Shown here: one piece after another, positions 51,301-60,915 of the stretch | Numbering within the stretch: the stretch's first letter is position 1 | How the letters are laid out: the number at the start of each line of letters is the position of its first letter | DNA from: Trichoplusia ni | Taxonomy: Eukaryota > Arthropoda > Insecta > Lepidoptera > Noctuidae | Length of the DNA: 64,000 nt | Direction: 5' to 3' | Assembly: GCF_003590095.1 (NCBI RefSeq) | Contig: NC_039500.1 | Coordinates: 4,278,001-4,342,000, forward strand | Program-made: the position numbers and the translations under genes | Notes under the pieces: generated by a model | What the model was told of the DNA's origin: nothing | Databases searched by the model: none | The model's input: only the letters and a program-made list of their open reading frames with translations

Positions 51301-54300
51301 TGCTTGTTATTGACTAGGTTTAACTGTGCTGTAGGCGTGGGCAGGGCTTTTTATGGACGCAGTCACGACAATGGCACACGAATTACTATAAAACGTTTTC
51401 GTGTTATGTTTTCTTAATAGACTTAATTTAGAACACGCCTTAAATGTGTTCAAATTGTTACTCGAATTTTAAGTTTAAACTGTATGTTCGTATATTTCCA
51501 CGCAAAACGTTTGCTTAAGTAAATGGCGTCATTACTGCAACTCAAATATCAAGTGTTTGTATACTTTGTACATATAAACACGGTCGGGCACAAGGTAAAG
51601 TGTCTTGGAGTTGTCAAAAAACTTTTGGGCCACCTTAACTGGAACTTACCTGTGTAGGCGTCCGACTTTTCTCAGGTCCTCTACATGAGAAAAGTCGGAG
51701 TCCAAGAAAAATCCAAGTGTGAGGTCGAGATTTTCTTTAAAAGTTTGTAATGTAACTCCTTGTTCATAATAATATCTTAGTATGGTAACTTATATTCAGT
51801 CTAACTAGAATCCAAACCTAACATAATATAAGGAAAAAGTCAAAAAGAATTCCTAGTTTACTAGATATCCAACATAAAGGCGTAACACATCCGTCCGCAA
51901 CGATCCGGACGCAGACGTCTTGACCTTCGCTACGACACGCGAGGAATTATCCTTAATTAGCGGAGGCTAGGATATCTATTGTTACAAGTTTCCGTGTTGC
52001 GTATGCCAGCATATAATGCAGGAACTTAACACTACTCCAGTGACCTACTTAACATGTATTATATGTTATTTGTTGTCATGCGAAAATCACCTTTATTTCT
52101 AAAGCTAATGCCAATGTCAACGTTATTGTTGTTTTAGCTGTCAGTTAATCTCCTCTTAAAGCACTTTCAACTGCTGTAATTCGCTGTAAGTCTTAGTATG
52201 GTGGTTTGTACCGTCAAGATCCGACCCGTCACTTTGTTTCGAGCACATAACGCCAGATGTTAGGTTTATTTGGTTAATGCCCAGCGATCAGTGCGTGTGG
52301 CACGTGCCTTCAGATTAAACCGACTTCCGACACTTGTGATGATCAGCCGTGACGCACAAGTGACGTCACATCAGCGTATGGATTACCAACAATTCTTAAA
52401 CTGAGACTGTTACAAGTGTGGCTCTCTTCTTCGTATAGATCTTCTGAGCTATACTTTCCCCACACATGTGACATTCGATCGTATGGAGAGGGTTTCGATG
52501 AATGTTCTCCTGAAATAAGTAGAGCACCACTATATCACGACCTAGTGGAACATTGAATTTGGCGTTTCACCGTTGAAAGATAGATTTTCATCATCCACTG
52601 ACGTGTGTTCTAAAGTACAAAGCTTGATGATATCACTAGATGACACGCCAGAACACGTGTGATTGTACATTACTCACTTCTCCTGATTTATGAACTTTTA
52701 TATATTGTCAGAGAGATGCAGAGTTCGTGTAACCTGTACCTCTTGAATCTTTATTAACCTAGCCTGGGCTTGAAGATCTAACATTATCCCTGAAATACCG
52801 AGTACATGGGCCCAGACCACCATTAGCTGAATTGATCAAGTTCTATCGTCATTCAATTGACAATACTCAATTAACCCCATATGCCCTTTATGCCCATGGA
52901 CCTTCGTCCGCTTCTGCTAGGTGATGACCTCACTCTAAAATGTTTAATAAATAGCCCTTTTCCGCTACTATTGATGACAAGCGGAATATTTTTTTCATGC
53001 CTACTTTTTAATATTTATCATATCTCTTTTTTTTCTAGCTATATCCCAGCCTGATGCCAAGTTAGAACCCCCAAGTAAGTCTCAACTTCGATTCGTTACT
53101 GATTATTCTCTTAACAATAGATTTTAAAACCGTAACTTTATATCGTCATACCGTATTGGCCTTTGTTTAAATATTAACCTGCGCTTTGTTTTTAACATTG
53201 CAATGACTAAGCATTATGATACATTTATTTATGTACTGACAAATAACAAATTCTGCTGTACGCCAACTAAATTCCTTCAATGGTAAGCTTGTATGCAAAA
53301 AGGGGTGACTTTAGTCAACACACTGTAACTTAATACTGTATTCCAGACTGAAAAAAATATTCTATTGACTTGTTTATACTAGGTCTCCTGTGTCTGGAAA
53401 GTAGATAAAGAGAAATAAGTTCACCTCTCAAATGGATTACTTTATCATATTTTATGGCCTACTTATTTATCTAATCAAATTCAGTGTCGAAGCTGAAAGA
53501 AAACACTCTCGTTTTCAACATATTCACAATTGATTGATAGCCACAACTTTTATATTATCGCAGGAAACAACAGAGAAAAGATACTGAAGACAGCTTGATT
53601 TAATAATAATTATAATATGCAGCACATATACTTGTATAGTACCGTTTTTCTCCATCCCTATAATAAGGCACGGTATTTTGAACAGCTGATAAGCATCATA
53701 AACTCATATCACCGGTATGTAAATGCAATAAGGTCGATTTTAGCTTGTCGTTGCGCCTGGCCTGCGATCAACGGTAGCAAAAAGAAACGATACCAATACA
53801 TTGCAATGTGTCGTACGATAGTGATATTATCAACTATATTATCTTTATTGGTATATCCAAAATTTATATGAATAATTATGTAACTTCCGTTTAGTTTAAA
53901 GTATTTGTTGGTGGTCCAAAGAAAATAATATAGGGTTTTAATCACACGCGAAGTATTATTTATTCACTATTGTTACATTAAAATACCATTACAGTTACAT
54001 TTCGAAACCAATGCTGTTGGAAATATGTTAGCTAATTATAATCTATAGTACGGTATTAGTATTTATTTTGACAAAAACCGTATACTACACATTATGATTT
54101 ATCCTCATAATTAGCTTACGTGTAAGAAGGACTCATTTTCGTACGCTAAGCATACCTACACGATTTTAATATCATTAGGTTGGCTTTGTTTTTGTATGAC
54201 TCAATCATACAAAATGTAATGATGATACATTTCTTAACAACAAAAAATTACAAAGATAAACTGTTTAACATTTAGGAGGAGGGCCGTATGACGTAACAAT

Positions 54301-57300
54301 TTGCGTCACTGTACATGATAATTTTTAACTTTTCCATTTTTACGTATTAAACTGTAAGACGGACACTTTAAAAAACAATTGTCATCATCCCTATTTAAAT
54401 CCAATCCTTCGATGGAAACATATTTCAAATACTTTCTAAGAATCGACTCCAGAAGGCAATCTATTACTGTTATAATGTTCTTTCACACATTTTTTTCAAT
54501 TGAAAAAGGGCACTAAATACATACATATTATTATTAAATTTATTGCATAATGAACGCTGGCCTCAGTACATAAGTATCCAATATTATTGCATATATCCAT
54601 AGGCTGTTTCGTGGTTGACCTTATAACATTGTGGAATGTCATATCTTAGACATTATCTTATAACACTTGAGTGCAGATTAAAAATAGTTCATTACGTTTA
54701 AAAGGGATTAAAATTATAAAAAAATATGGAAATAACTTGTATTGTTATTAAAAAATGAACATTTCAAAAAAAAGATTTTGAAATTAAATACAAATAAGAC
54801 GGTGGGCAATTCAAACCACAGACAAGTGGTTAGTAGACCTGGCTGCTATTCCGGTCGTGGGTTCGATTACCACCTATAACAAATGTTTGTGATGAGCACG
54901 ATCATTTGTTCTGTATTCATTAATTTTGAAATATGATAATAGCTGCCATTAAAAGTAGCCGTATAATGAATCCAGTCAACTAAATCTTGCGGCCCCAATA
55001 TAAAAAGTTAATACCGAATAACACTAGTTATCATTACTTTTTGCTACGTCTCTAATATGCCAAGCAAAAAGCATTTATCTCTGAACAGACAAAGTCGCGA
55101 CCTTGACATAAAAAGTATGATGTACGCATAGCAAAACTCCTATAACATTACATCCACTTAACTAGAAGTCTCCATACGAAAATCAACCTTACTGACATAG
55201 AGATAGCTTCTATATAAAAGTTCAGGCTGATTTGCTGTCGACCCGCAAACCCTCGTCAGAATAACAATGGCGGATGAAAAGGAAGAGTTATGGTTTCAGA
55301 AGTATTTATCCATGGATGCTATTGATATCCAAATTGTCTTTGATCTCATTTCGTCCTGGCCGACTTTCAATGTTACATAGACTTGAACATTGGGGGCGAC
55401 TTTATGACCGTCGACTCGTAATATCCATTATTAAACGAATCCTTATTTGTATTAAGGTTTCTTTACTCTTCATTATTTATTATTTTTTTAGGTCTGGCCT
55501 AAATTTTACTCGACACAATAATACTACTCAATGGTAGAACAAAAGACGTAGATTTGTATTCCACTAATAATTTGGAAAACTGGTATTTTGAACCTAACGA
55601 TTATCAAGTCAGGTTGAGTGGGCTTCAAAATTTGTTTCAAGATGAAGAAGAGTCTTAATTTTCGGGCATAAAATTGGTTTTCTCATTTAACATTGTGCGA
55701 GTACGATACTTAAACAATAATCGAAATGGTCAATTAAAATCGTTGCAAGTTCACATCGAAATTATATTGAGAAATTTCTGACAAGACTGACAGCGTCCTG
55801 CGGTTCCGTCTTACCTTGTTTGTCTCTTAGGATTCGGAAAGTGAATTTAAATATCACAGAATCTTATTACTCAATTGGTGGAAATATATATTTGAAGACG
55901 CTTTTTGAAATTAGTACAGCTTTAGGCTTAAATCCGGTAAAAAATACTCATCCGTCGAATTAACAGCCGCACTATCCAGTGCTGCATCTCGATTGCATAT
56001 TGTTATTGTTCGTTTTTAAGGCGGCCACACTAATACCATGATCCGTGAATTTCTACTATTAAGCCAGGCAGGCGTATAGTCAGGGTTCTGTTTTTTCCTT
56101 TAAGATACGGAACCATAATAATACATCTTAATTTATTATGAAAAGTTAAAGCTAAGATAATGCCTTATAGGATTGAACAAAGCGCCACACGTGTCCCTAT
56201 CTGGCGCATATCTCAGCGTTAATCCGCGACCTCAGGCGGAGGTCAGTTGTAAGATAACTGCGTACAATACACGACAACCTCGCACTTTCACTAAAGTTTA
56301 ATCACACAATATTTTGGTCAACCTTGTTAATAGCCAGAATTATTAAAATTTATTAAAGTTGCCTTCAAAAGTTTTTCGAATATTGAATAAGTCGTAGTTG
56401 TATTCCGTTCGTAATGTAAACAGTTTTTTTGCAACCGCCCTTAACGGAGATGTCTTTCCCCCCAGTAACAGAGAAGCCGTCGGCTCCGCCGCGCAACGGT
56501 CCGCACGGCGTGCAGGTGGTGAACACGGGCCCCGACCACACCTTCAGCCTCGACGAGGACGTGCTGAAGGAGCTGCTGCTGCAGGACGACATCAAGGACC
56601 GGCCCGTGGTCGTGCTCTCAGTGGCCGGCGCCTTCCGCAAGGGCAAGTCCTTCCTGCTCGACTTCTTCCTACGGTACCTTAATAATAAGGTGAGATTCCG
56701 TTTTGTGTGTACTTGGTACTGTCGGCTGATTGCGACCGCGTTGAGATCAAAGAGTGCCGACATTTAAAATTTTATAATTGTATTTGTAATTATTTTTTTT
56801 CGTAAAACAAGTATAATAATATCTTACATAGGTACAGCATTTTAACACTTTAAATATATTATCTGTGGTGAATTAATGTATGAAACCTTGACTAAAACCA
56901 GATCTTTTAAGTACTACCCAAAACTGAACTTTAAGCTGCAAACTGTTAAAAGAACTTATGTAAAATATTTGTAATTTGAAAATGTATTGTTATGATGTAC
57001 AGTATGGGTCCGACGGCAGCATGGACTGGCTGGGCGGGGACGAGGAGCCGCTGCAGGGCTTCAACTGGCGCGGCGGCTCCGAGCGCGACACCACCGCATC
57101 CTCATGTGGTCCGAGATCTTCAAGGCCACGCTCGACAATGGAGAGAAGGTCAGTTTCAAGACACATTCATGTGTTACTACACTATAAGTACTTAACTATA
57201 AAGTCCTATTCCTGAACAGTCACGATCGTTGACCGGACTTTTGAATACAGAGGTTGTCATCAGTGTTGGTAGAATTGCGTACGATTTTTTTCACTTTTTA

Positions 57301-60300
57301 TGAGGAACAACTTCCACTTACAATTATTTAGAAATAACCGCCGCTTATATTCATCCGACTATCACGGACGATCATCTTGTGATGCGTCATATGCGGTGAG
57401 CGATAGGATGATCGATATTATGTTCTAAGAAGCTAGTTTAATCCTTGGTGTACTCTGTCAGGTGGCGATCGTCCTGCTGGACACGCAGGGCGCGTTCGAC
57501 AGTGAGTCCACGGTGAGGGACTGCGCCACCATCTTCGCGCTCTCCACCATGGTCTCCTCCGTCCTCATCTACAATCTCTCGCAGAACATACAGGAGGACG
57601 ACCTACAACATTTACAGGTCAGTACTAACAACATACTGTTATGTTTTAAAAGATGTCTCGTTACTAGCAACGCCATCTACCGTGTGGCATATCCGTGTTA
57701 GAAATTAGTTTGTGGAAAATCAAATGGTAAATGACCAATGGTCACAGTATCCGACGCGTTTCGGGGAAAATGAAAATTTTGGCTTCCGTGTCATAAGAAT
57801 TAAATCTCTTGTATGAGAAAAATCTAGTTTCACTAGTAGGTGAAGACCTGCGGCAGTAAAATTTATGTTGTTGTCCCCAGCTGTTCACGGAGTACGGGCG
57901 GCTGGCGCTGGAGGACAGCGGGCGCACGCCGTTCCAGCGGCTGCAGTTCCTCGTGCGCGACTGGAGCTTCCCCTACGAGGCGCCCTACGGGGCTGAGGGC
58001 GGCCGCACCATCCTGCAGCGGAGCTCAAGGTCACAACCACTAGCTTAGCACTCGTAGACATCATCGAAACTTTGCTAAACACTTGTCCATATCTACTTAT
58101 TTATTACGAAAGGAAATTACTGAGTTACACGAAATGTATGAAAAGTTTCCTGAAACCTATAATAAGTGACGACCCCAAAAACCTTCTAAACAAAATGGGC
58201 ATGGTTCAACCAGTCTGTTAACTAGCTTTCTTAGCTGCAATTGTAATAAATAAAATACAGCTGTAAGGTAAGGTCTATTCACTATGGTAGAGAAGCTTAT
58301 CAGTTGGCTCCTGCGAGATTGTGGTTTTTCATACCAGTTTCGAAACGCGTGTGAACTTAACGCCTTCTGTTTATGTGTGGCAGGTGTCCCCTCACCAGCA
58401 CCCCGAGCTGCAGTCCCTGCGCAAGCACATCACGTCGTGCTTCTCGGAGATCGCGTGCTTCCTCATGCCTCACCCGGCATCCGCGTGGCTACGAGCCAGG
58501 AGTTCGACGGCAGGGTCAAAGGTAACTACTACACTACCACACTACATTGAGGCATGGATCAGGTGTTACATGATACTACGGCAATAATTGCCCGAAATTG
58601 TGATGATCTCTGCGAGTCTCTTAACATGATCATGATTCATAAATATAATCTTACAAAATTCCCCTATCACCGCAATCGTCCCAATATAACCACAAGTACA
58701 CGTTCCAGACATCGAGATGGAATTCAAATGTTCGCTGCAGCAGCTGGTCCCGATGCTGCTGGCGCCGCAGAACCTCGTGCCCAAGCTCATCAACGGGCAG
58801 AAGGTGCGCGCCAAGGACCTCGTGCAGTACTTCAAGTCCTACATGAACATATACAAGGGCAACGAGCTGCCCGAGCCTAAGAGCATGCTTGTGGTGAGTA
58901 CATACTCCGCAATCTTTAAGTTACTTAATTTTTAATTTATTGCATTGGTCTCAGCCCGATTTTCAGAGATACACATAACTAGTAAAACTATATCACCACC
59001 TTATGTCACAGGCGACAGCAGAAGCTAACAACTTGACAGCTGTGGCCGAGTCTAAGGAGTTATACACGAAACTGATGGAGGAGGTGTGTGGCGGGGCGAA
59101 GCCCTACCTGCAGACACAGCTGCTGGAGGCCGAGCACGCGCGGATCAAGGACAAGTCGCTGCACGCCTTCCACGCCAAGCGCAAGATGGGCGGCGACGAG
59201 TTCAGCCAGGCCTACTACACACAGCTGCTACAGGTACGAGGCACGCCGCTGTATAACTAAGTGCTTAACGCATACTAGAAAAAATATTAAAAAAAGCAAT
59301 ATTAGAAGTATGTATGTATTGTACTTACAAAAGCAAAAAGAAAACTAGATTTGCGCTATATCGGCTACATTTCACACTTGGCTAATGCATGTGTTCGTGC
59401 GCAGGACCTGGACGAGCAGTTCGTGCAGTTCCGCGCGCAGAACGAGAGCAAGAACATCTTCAAGGCGGCGCGCACGCCGTCCGTGTTCTGCGCGCTGGCG
59501 CTGCTGTTCTACGTGCTGAGCGGGCTGGCCGGCCTGCTGGCGCTCTACCCCGTGGCCAACCTCTGCAACCTGGCCATGGGGCTGGCGCTGCTCACGCTCG
59601 TGCTCTGGGCCTACATCCGGTACGCATCCATAGCCAAGCAACCACATGGCTGCCCCCAGACACAGAGTGCCGAGCATGCTAACAAAACTCACATAAAAGT
59701 CAATGCTGGAGATCAATTATGATGGTTGCACCACCTTATATTTTAACAATATGAACGCCTCCACATAGCTTTTAAACTAGCTGTTGCCCGCGACTTCGTC
59801 CCCGTGGGTAGAAGATATGAGTAATGTTTTATACCTGCCCTGTTTTTTTCACATTTTCCATTGTATCTTCGCTCCATTAGTCACAGCGTGATGGTTTATA
59901 GCCTAAAGCCTTCCTCGATGAATGGTCTATTCAACATAAAACGATTTTTTCAATTCAGACCAGTAGTTTCTGAGATTAGCGCGTTCAAACAAACAAACTT
60001 CAGCTTTATATATTAGTATATAGATAAGATCTTTGAATTTATAAAAGAGACTGGGCACTACAAGACATCATTTTCCTACAAGAATTTTACTCAAATCTGT
60101 ACAAAGCTATACAAAAGCTTTGCTAATGACAAAATATTATGTTACAGATACAGCGGAGAGATGCGAGAAATTGGAGTCACAATAGATGATGTAGCAAACG
60201 TGCTGTGGGAGAATGTGAGTTATTTCAATTTGCTATGATGTACATTTTCATAAATAATTAGTTAGACAATCAAGGTATTCTTATGAGACTAGATTTCATC

Positions 60301-60915
60301 ACCTTCCCGACTTTCAATTTTTAATAGATTTTAGTGGATGCTAAAATAATATGCTACACGAGGTATTTCTGTTTCCGTGACCGCTAGGTCTTGTGATATG
60401 CAATATGCCATGACGGATATGTGGGCGGCCTTTTCGTTTTATGAAGTAATATTGGAAAATGTTTGCGTAACGGTGTGAATTATATGAGGTACGTGTTATT
60501 AAATACAAATAGTGTTTAGGCTATTTATACCACAGACAAGACACAAAGTTGAGTCTTGTTTCAAGACACCAGTCGCTACGGAGGACTCTGATCGATCATC
60601 TGATTACATTTCTTACAAGTCTGTTGTTGACGTGAGCGACACCAAACCAATCTTACAAATAAATAGCTGCAACAACTGCACTAGTAGGAGACTTATCAGA
60701 CGTCTAAAGATGACGTACACTATCATTTTAATTATTAGTACAGCACTTGCGATGTGAATATTAATAAGTGTGTTTGCGTGTCGCAGCTAATGAAGCCGAT
60801 GTACCAGACGTGCATCGAGAAGGGCATGGAGCAGGCGGCGGCGGTGGCGGCCGAGCGCGCGCTGGGCGGGGGCGGGGCCCCGCACGCCGCCAACGGCAAG
60901 CACAAGCTGTTGTGA
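33271..60915 (+). CDS. atl: Atlastin, ER-shaping dynamin-like GTPase
   Basis: A membrane-anchored GTPase that tethers and fuses ER tubules; human ATL1 is spastic paraplegia gene SPG3A. Exons: 1A 33271-33325 or 1B 33565-33598, then 53039-53074, 56466-56689, 57003-57148, 57462-57617, 57881-58029, 58384-58521, 58709-58893, 59012-59233, 59405-59619, 60148-60214, 60787-60915. About 567 (1B) or 574 (1A) residues against 541 in Drosophila. Seen: P-loop GAFRKGKSF, DTQGAFD (G3), LVRDWSF (guanine-binding RD), a middle three-helix bundle, then a two-pass hydrophobic hairpin in the exon starting at 59,405 (CALALLFYVLSGLAGLLAL; LAMGLALLTLVLWAY) and a short amphipathic tail ending HKLL. One-base losses near 57,095, 58,020 and 58,475 break the frame in highly conserved text. 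Confidence 0.97.
33565..33598 (+). CDS. atl: Atlastin alternative first coding exon 1B
   Basis: ATG at 33,565 opens MTGDADRSLHS and reaches a GTATTC donor, also in phase 1. It is preceded by about 200 bp of unusually CpG-rich sequence, which looks like a separate promoter and 5' UTR. It is interchangeable with 1A by phase. Confidence 0.6.
42180..42345 (+). repeat. Non-LTR retroposon 3' end
   Basis: Contains GGGGGAGGCCTTTGCCCAGC and AGTGGGACACCGTAGGC near 42,300, a phrase common at the 3' ends of moth RTE-type LINEs, then an A-rich end. No coding portion remains. Diverged echoes occur near 1345, 6065 and 29,325. Confidence 0.5.
46670..47179 (+). pseudogene. Unassigned open frame with one in-frame stop
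   Basis: ATG at 46,670 opens 109 codons to a TAA at 46,997; the same frame then stays open for another 59 codons to 47,177. The first part is aromatic and moderately hydrophobic at its start, then mixed; the last 15 residues are basic (KHRMSLLRRRAYL). Codon third positions are varied. I do not recognise a family. It may be a decayed captured or transposon gene, a gene with one miscalled base, or chance in AT-rich DNA. It lies on the same strand as the enclosing atlastin intron. Confidence 0.3.
48847..49545 (+). CDS. GIY-YIG endonuclease end of a Penelope-like polyprotein
   Basis: 232 codons, with no true start: the frame opens at a TTG and the first dozen residues come from the inverted arm and foldback. 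Residues 54-100 are the linker after the lost reverse transcriptase (LPYVRGVTDKIG, FKPPKKIS). The GIY-YIG nuclease starts with GVYKLDCDCGLSYIGQTKRS (104-123): GVY at 104-106, YIG at 116-118, the catalytic Arg in TRVKEH at 127. The CXC pair before YIG is typical of Penelope-like nucleases. The last 98 residues are repeated exactly on the opposite strand (48,865-48,569). Without reverse transcriptase this copy cannot move by itself. Confidence 0.85.
   Translation: MSGGVSRQQRQGVCDDRHLAAELQHVKQVLRDNKLQVPRPRHRNRVKPATVDRLPAVLPYVRGVTDKIGYILKRASIKTYFKPPKKISQSLPSVKCHIPLQDAGVYKLDCDCGLSYIGQTKRSIGTRVKEHIADVKHRRSTKSAVAEHAEGSSHYIRFDQPQILAKESKFLPRMFREAIEIKKHPNFNREDGWKISPTWDPIINKLKAKPKSSAARHQDTVSSYCVGRTTNN
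48871..48910. repeat. 18-bp perfect foldback at the arm junction
   Basis: Arms 48,871-48,888 and 48,893-48,910 (CAGCGGCAAGGTGTCTGT and its complement) with the 4-nt loop GATG. It sits exactly where the left inverted arm ends. Confidence 0.95.
51661..51699. repeat. 14-bp perfect hairpin in atlastin intron
   Basis: TCCGACTTTTCTCA (51,661-51,674) pairs perfectly with 51,686-51,699 around an 11-nt loop. It is short for a microRNA precursor, and no function is evident. Confidence 0.7.
53039..53074 (+). CDS. atl: Atlastin 36-nt optional exon
   Basis: Bounded by TTTTCTAG and GTAAGT; encodes 12 residues (AISQPDAKLEPP by phase). It begins and ends in phase 1, so inclusion or skipping keeps the frame from exon 1A or 1B into the exon at 56,466. 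A small exon after a 19-kb intron is a likely cassette. Confidence 0.75.
54805..54960 (+). mobile_element. tRNA-derived SINE
   Basis: An A-box-like ACAAGTGGTTAGTAGAC and a B-box-like GGGTTCGATTACC about 45 nt later, followed by a phrase (AAATGTTTGTGATGAGCA) common in moth SINEs. In atlastin intron 2. Confidence 0.6.
55211..55658 (+). other. TATA box plus decayed short open frames
   Basis: TATATAAAAG at 55,211 lies 56 bp before an ATG at 55,267 that opens 37 codons (MADEKEELWFQKYLS...) to a TAG at 55,378. A second frame of about 50 codons ends at 55,656 with the acidic FQDEEES. Both parts look like coding remains and not intron. I do not recognise them. It may be a decayed transposon or a captured gene inside atlastin intron 2. 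Confidence 0.3.
59777..60024 (-). mobile_element. Short non-autonomous Helitron
   Basis: 248 bp in the atlastin intron after the membrane-hairpin exon. On the minus strand it begins TCTATATACTAATATA after a host A, ends GCGGGCAACAGCTAG before a host T, and has a GAC-GAA-GTC hairpin region near the end. Similar in end structure to the elements at 12,196 and 26,418. Confidence 0.75.
60536..60757 (+). CDS. atl: Possible alternative last exon of atlastin
   Basis: After a reasonable acceptor (TTATACCACAG) an open frame of 73 codons runs to TGA at 60,755. It begins in phase 0, matching the end of the exon at 60,214, so it could replace the standard last exon (60,787). The product is a serine/aspartate-rich segment with a CNNC pair, a basic patch RRLIRRLK, then a hydrophobic end (MTYTIILIISTALAM) that could form a third membrane segment. 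It is AT-rich, like the preceding exon. No direct evidence of use. Confidence 0.4.
   Translation, partial: TRHKVESCFKTPVATEDSDRSSDYISYKSVVDVSDTKPILQINSCNNCTSRRLIRRLKMTYTIILIISTALAM

Larger units (their letters stand above)
33599..53038 (+). other. Giant first intron of atlastin
   Basis: About 19.4 kb, AT-rich. Supported content: a non-LTR retroposon tail (42,180-42,345), an unassigned open frame (46,670-47,179), a Penelope-like element (48,392-49,700) and a hairpin (51,661-51,699). The remaining open frames are short and unconvincing. Such a large first intron is a usual place for enhancers, but I can name none with confidence. Confidence 0.7.
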
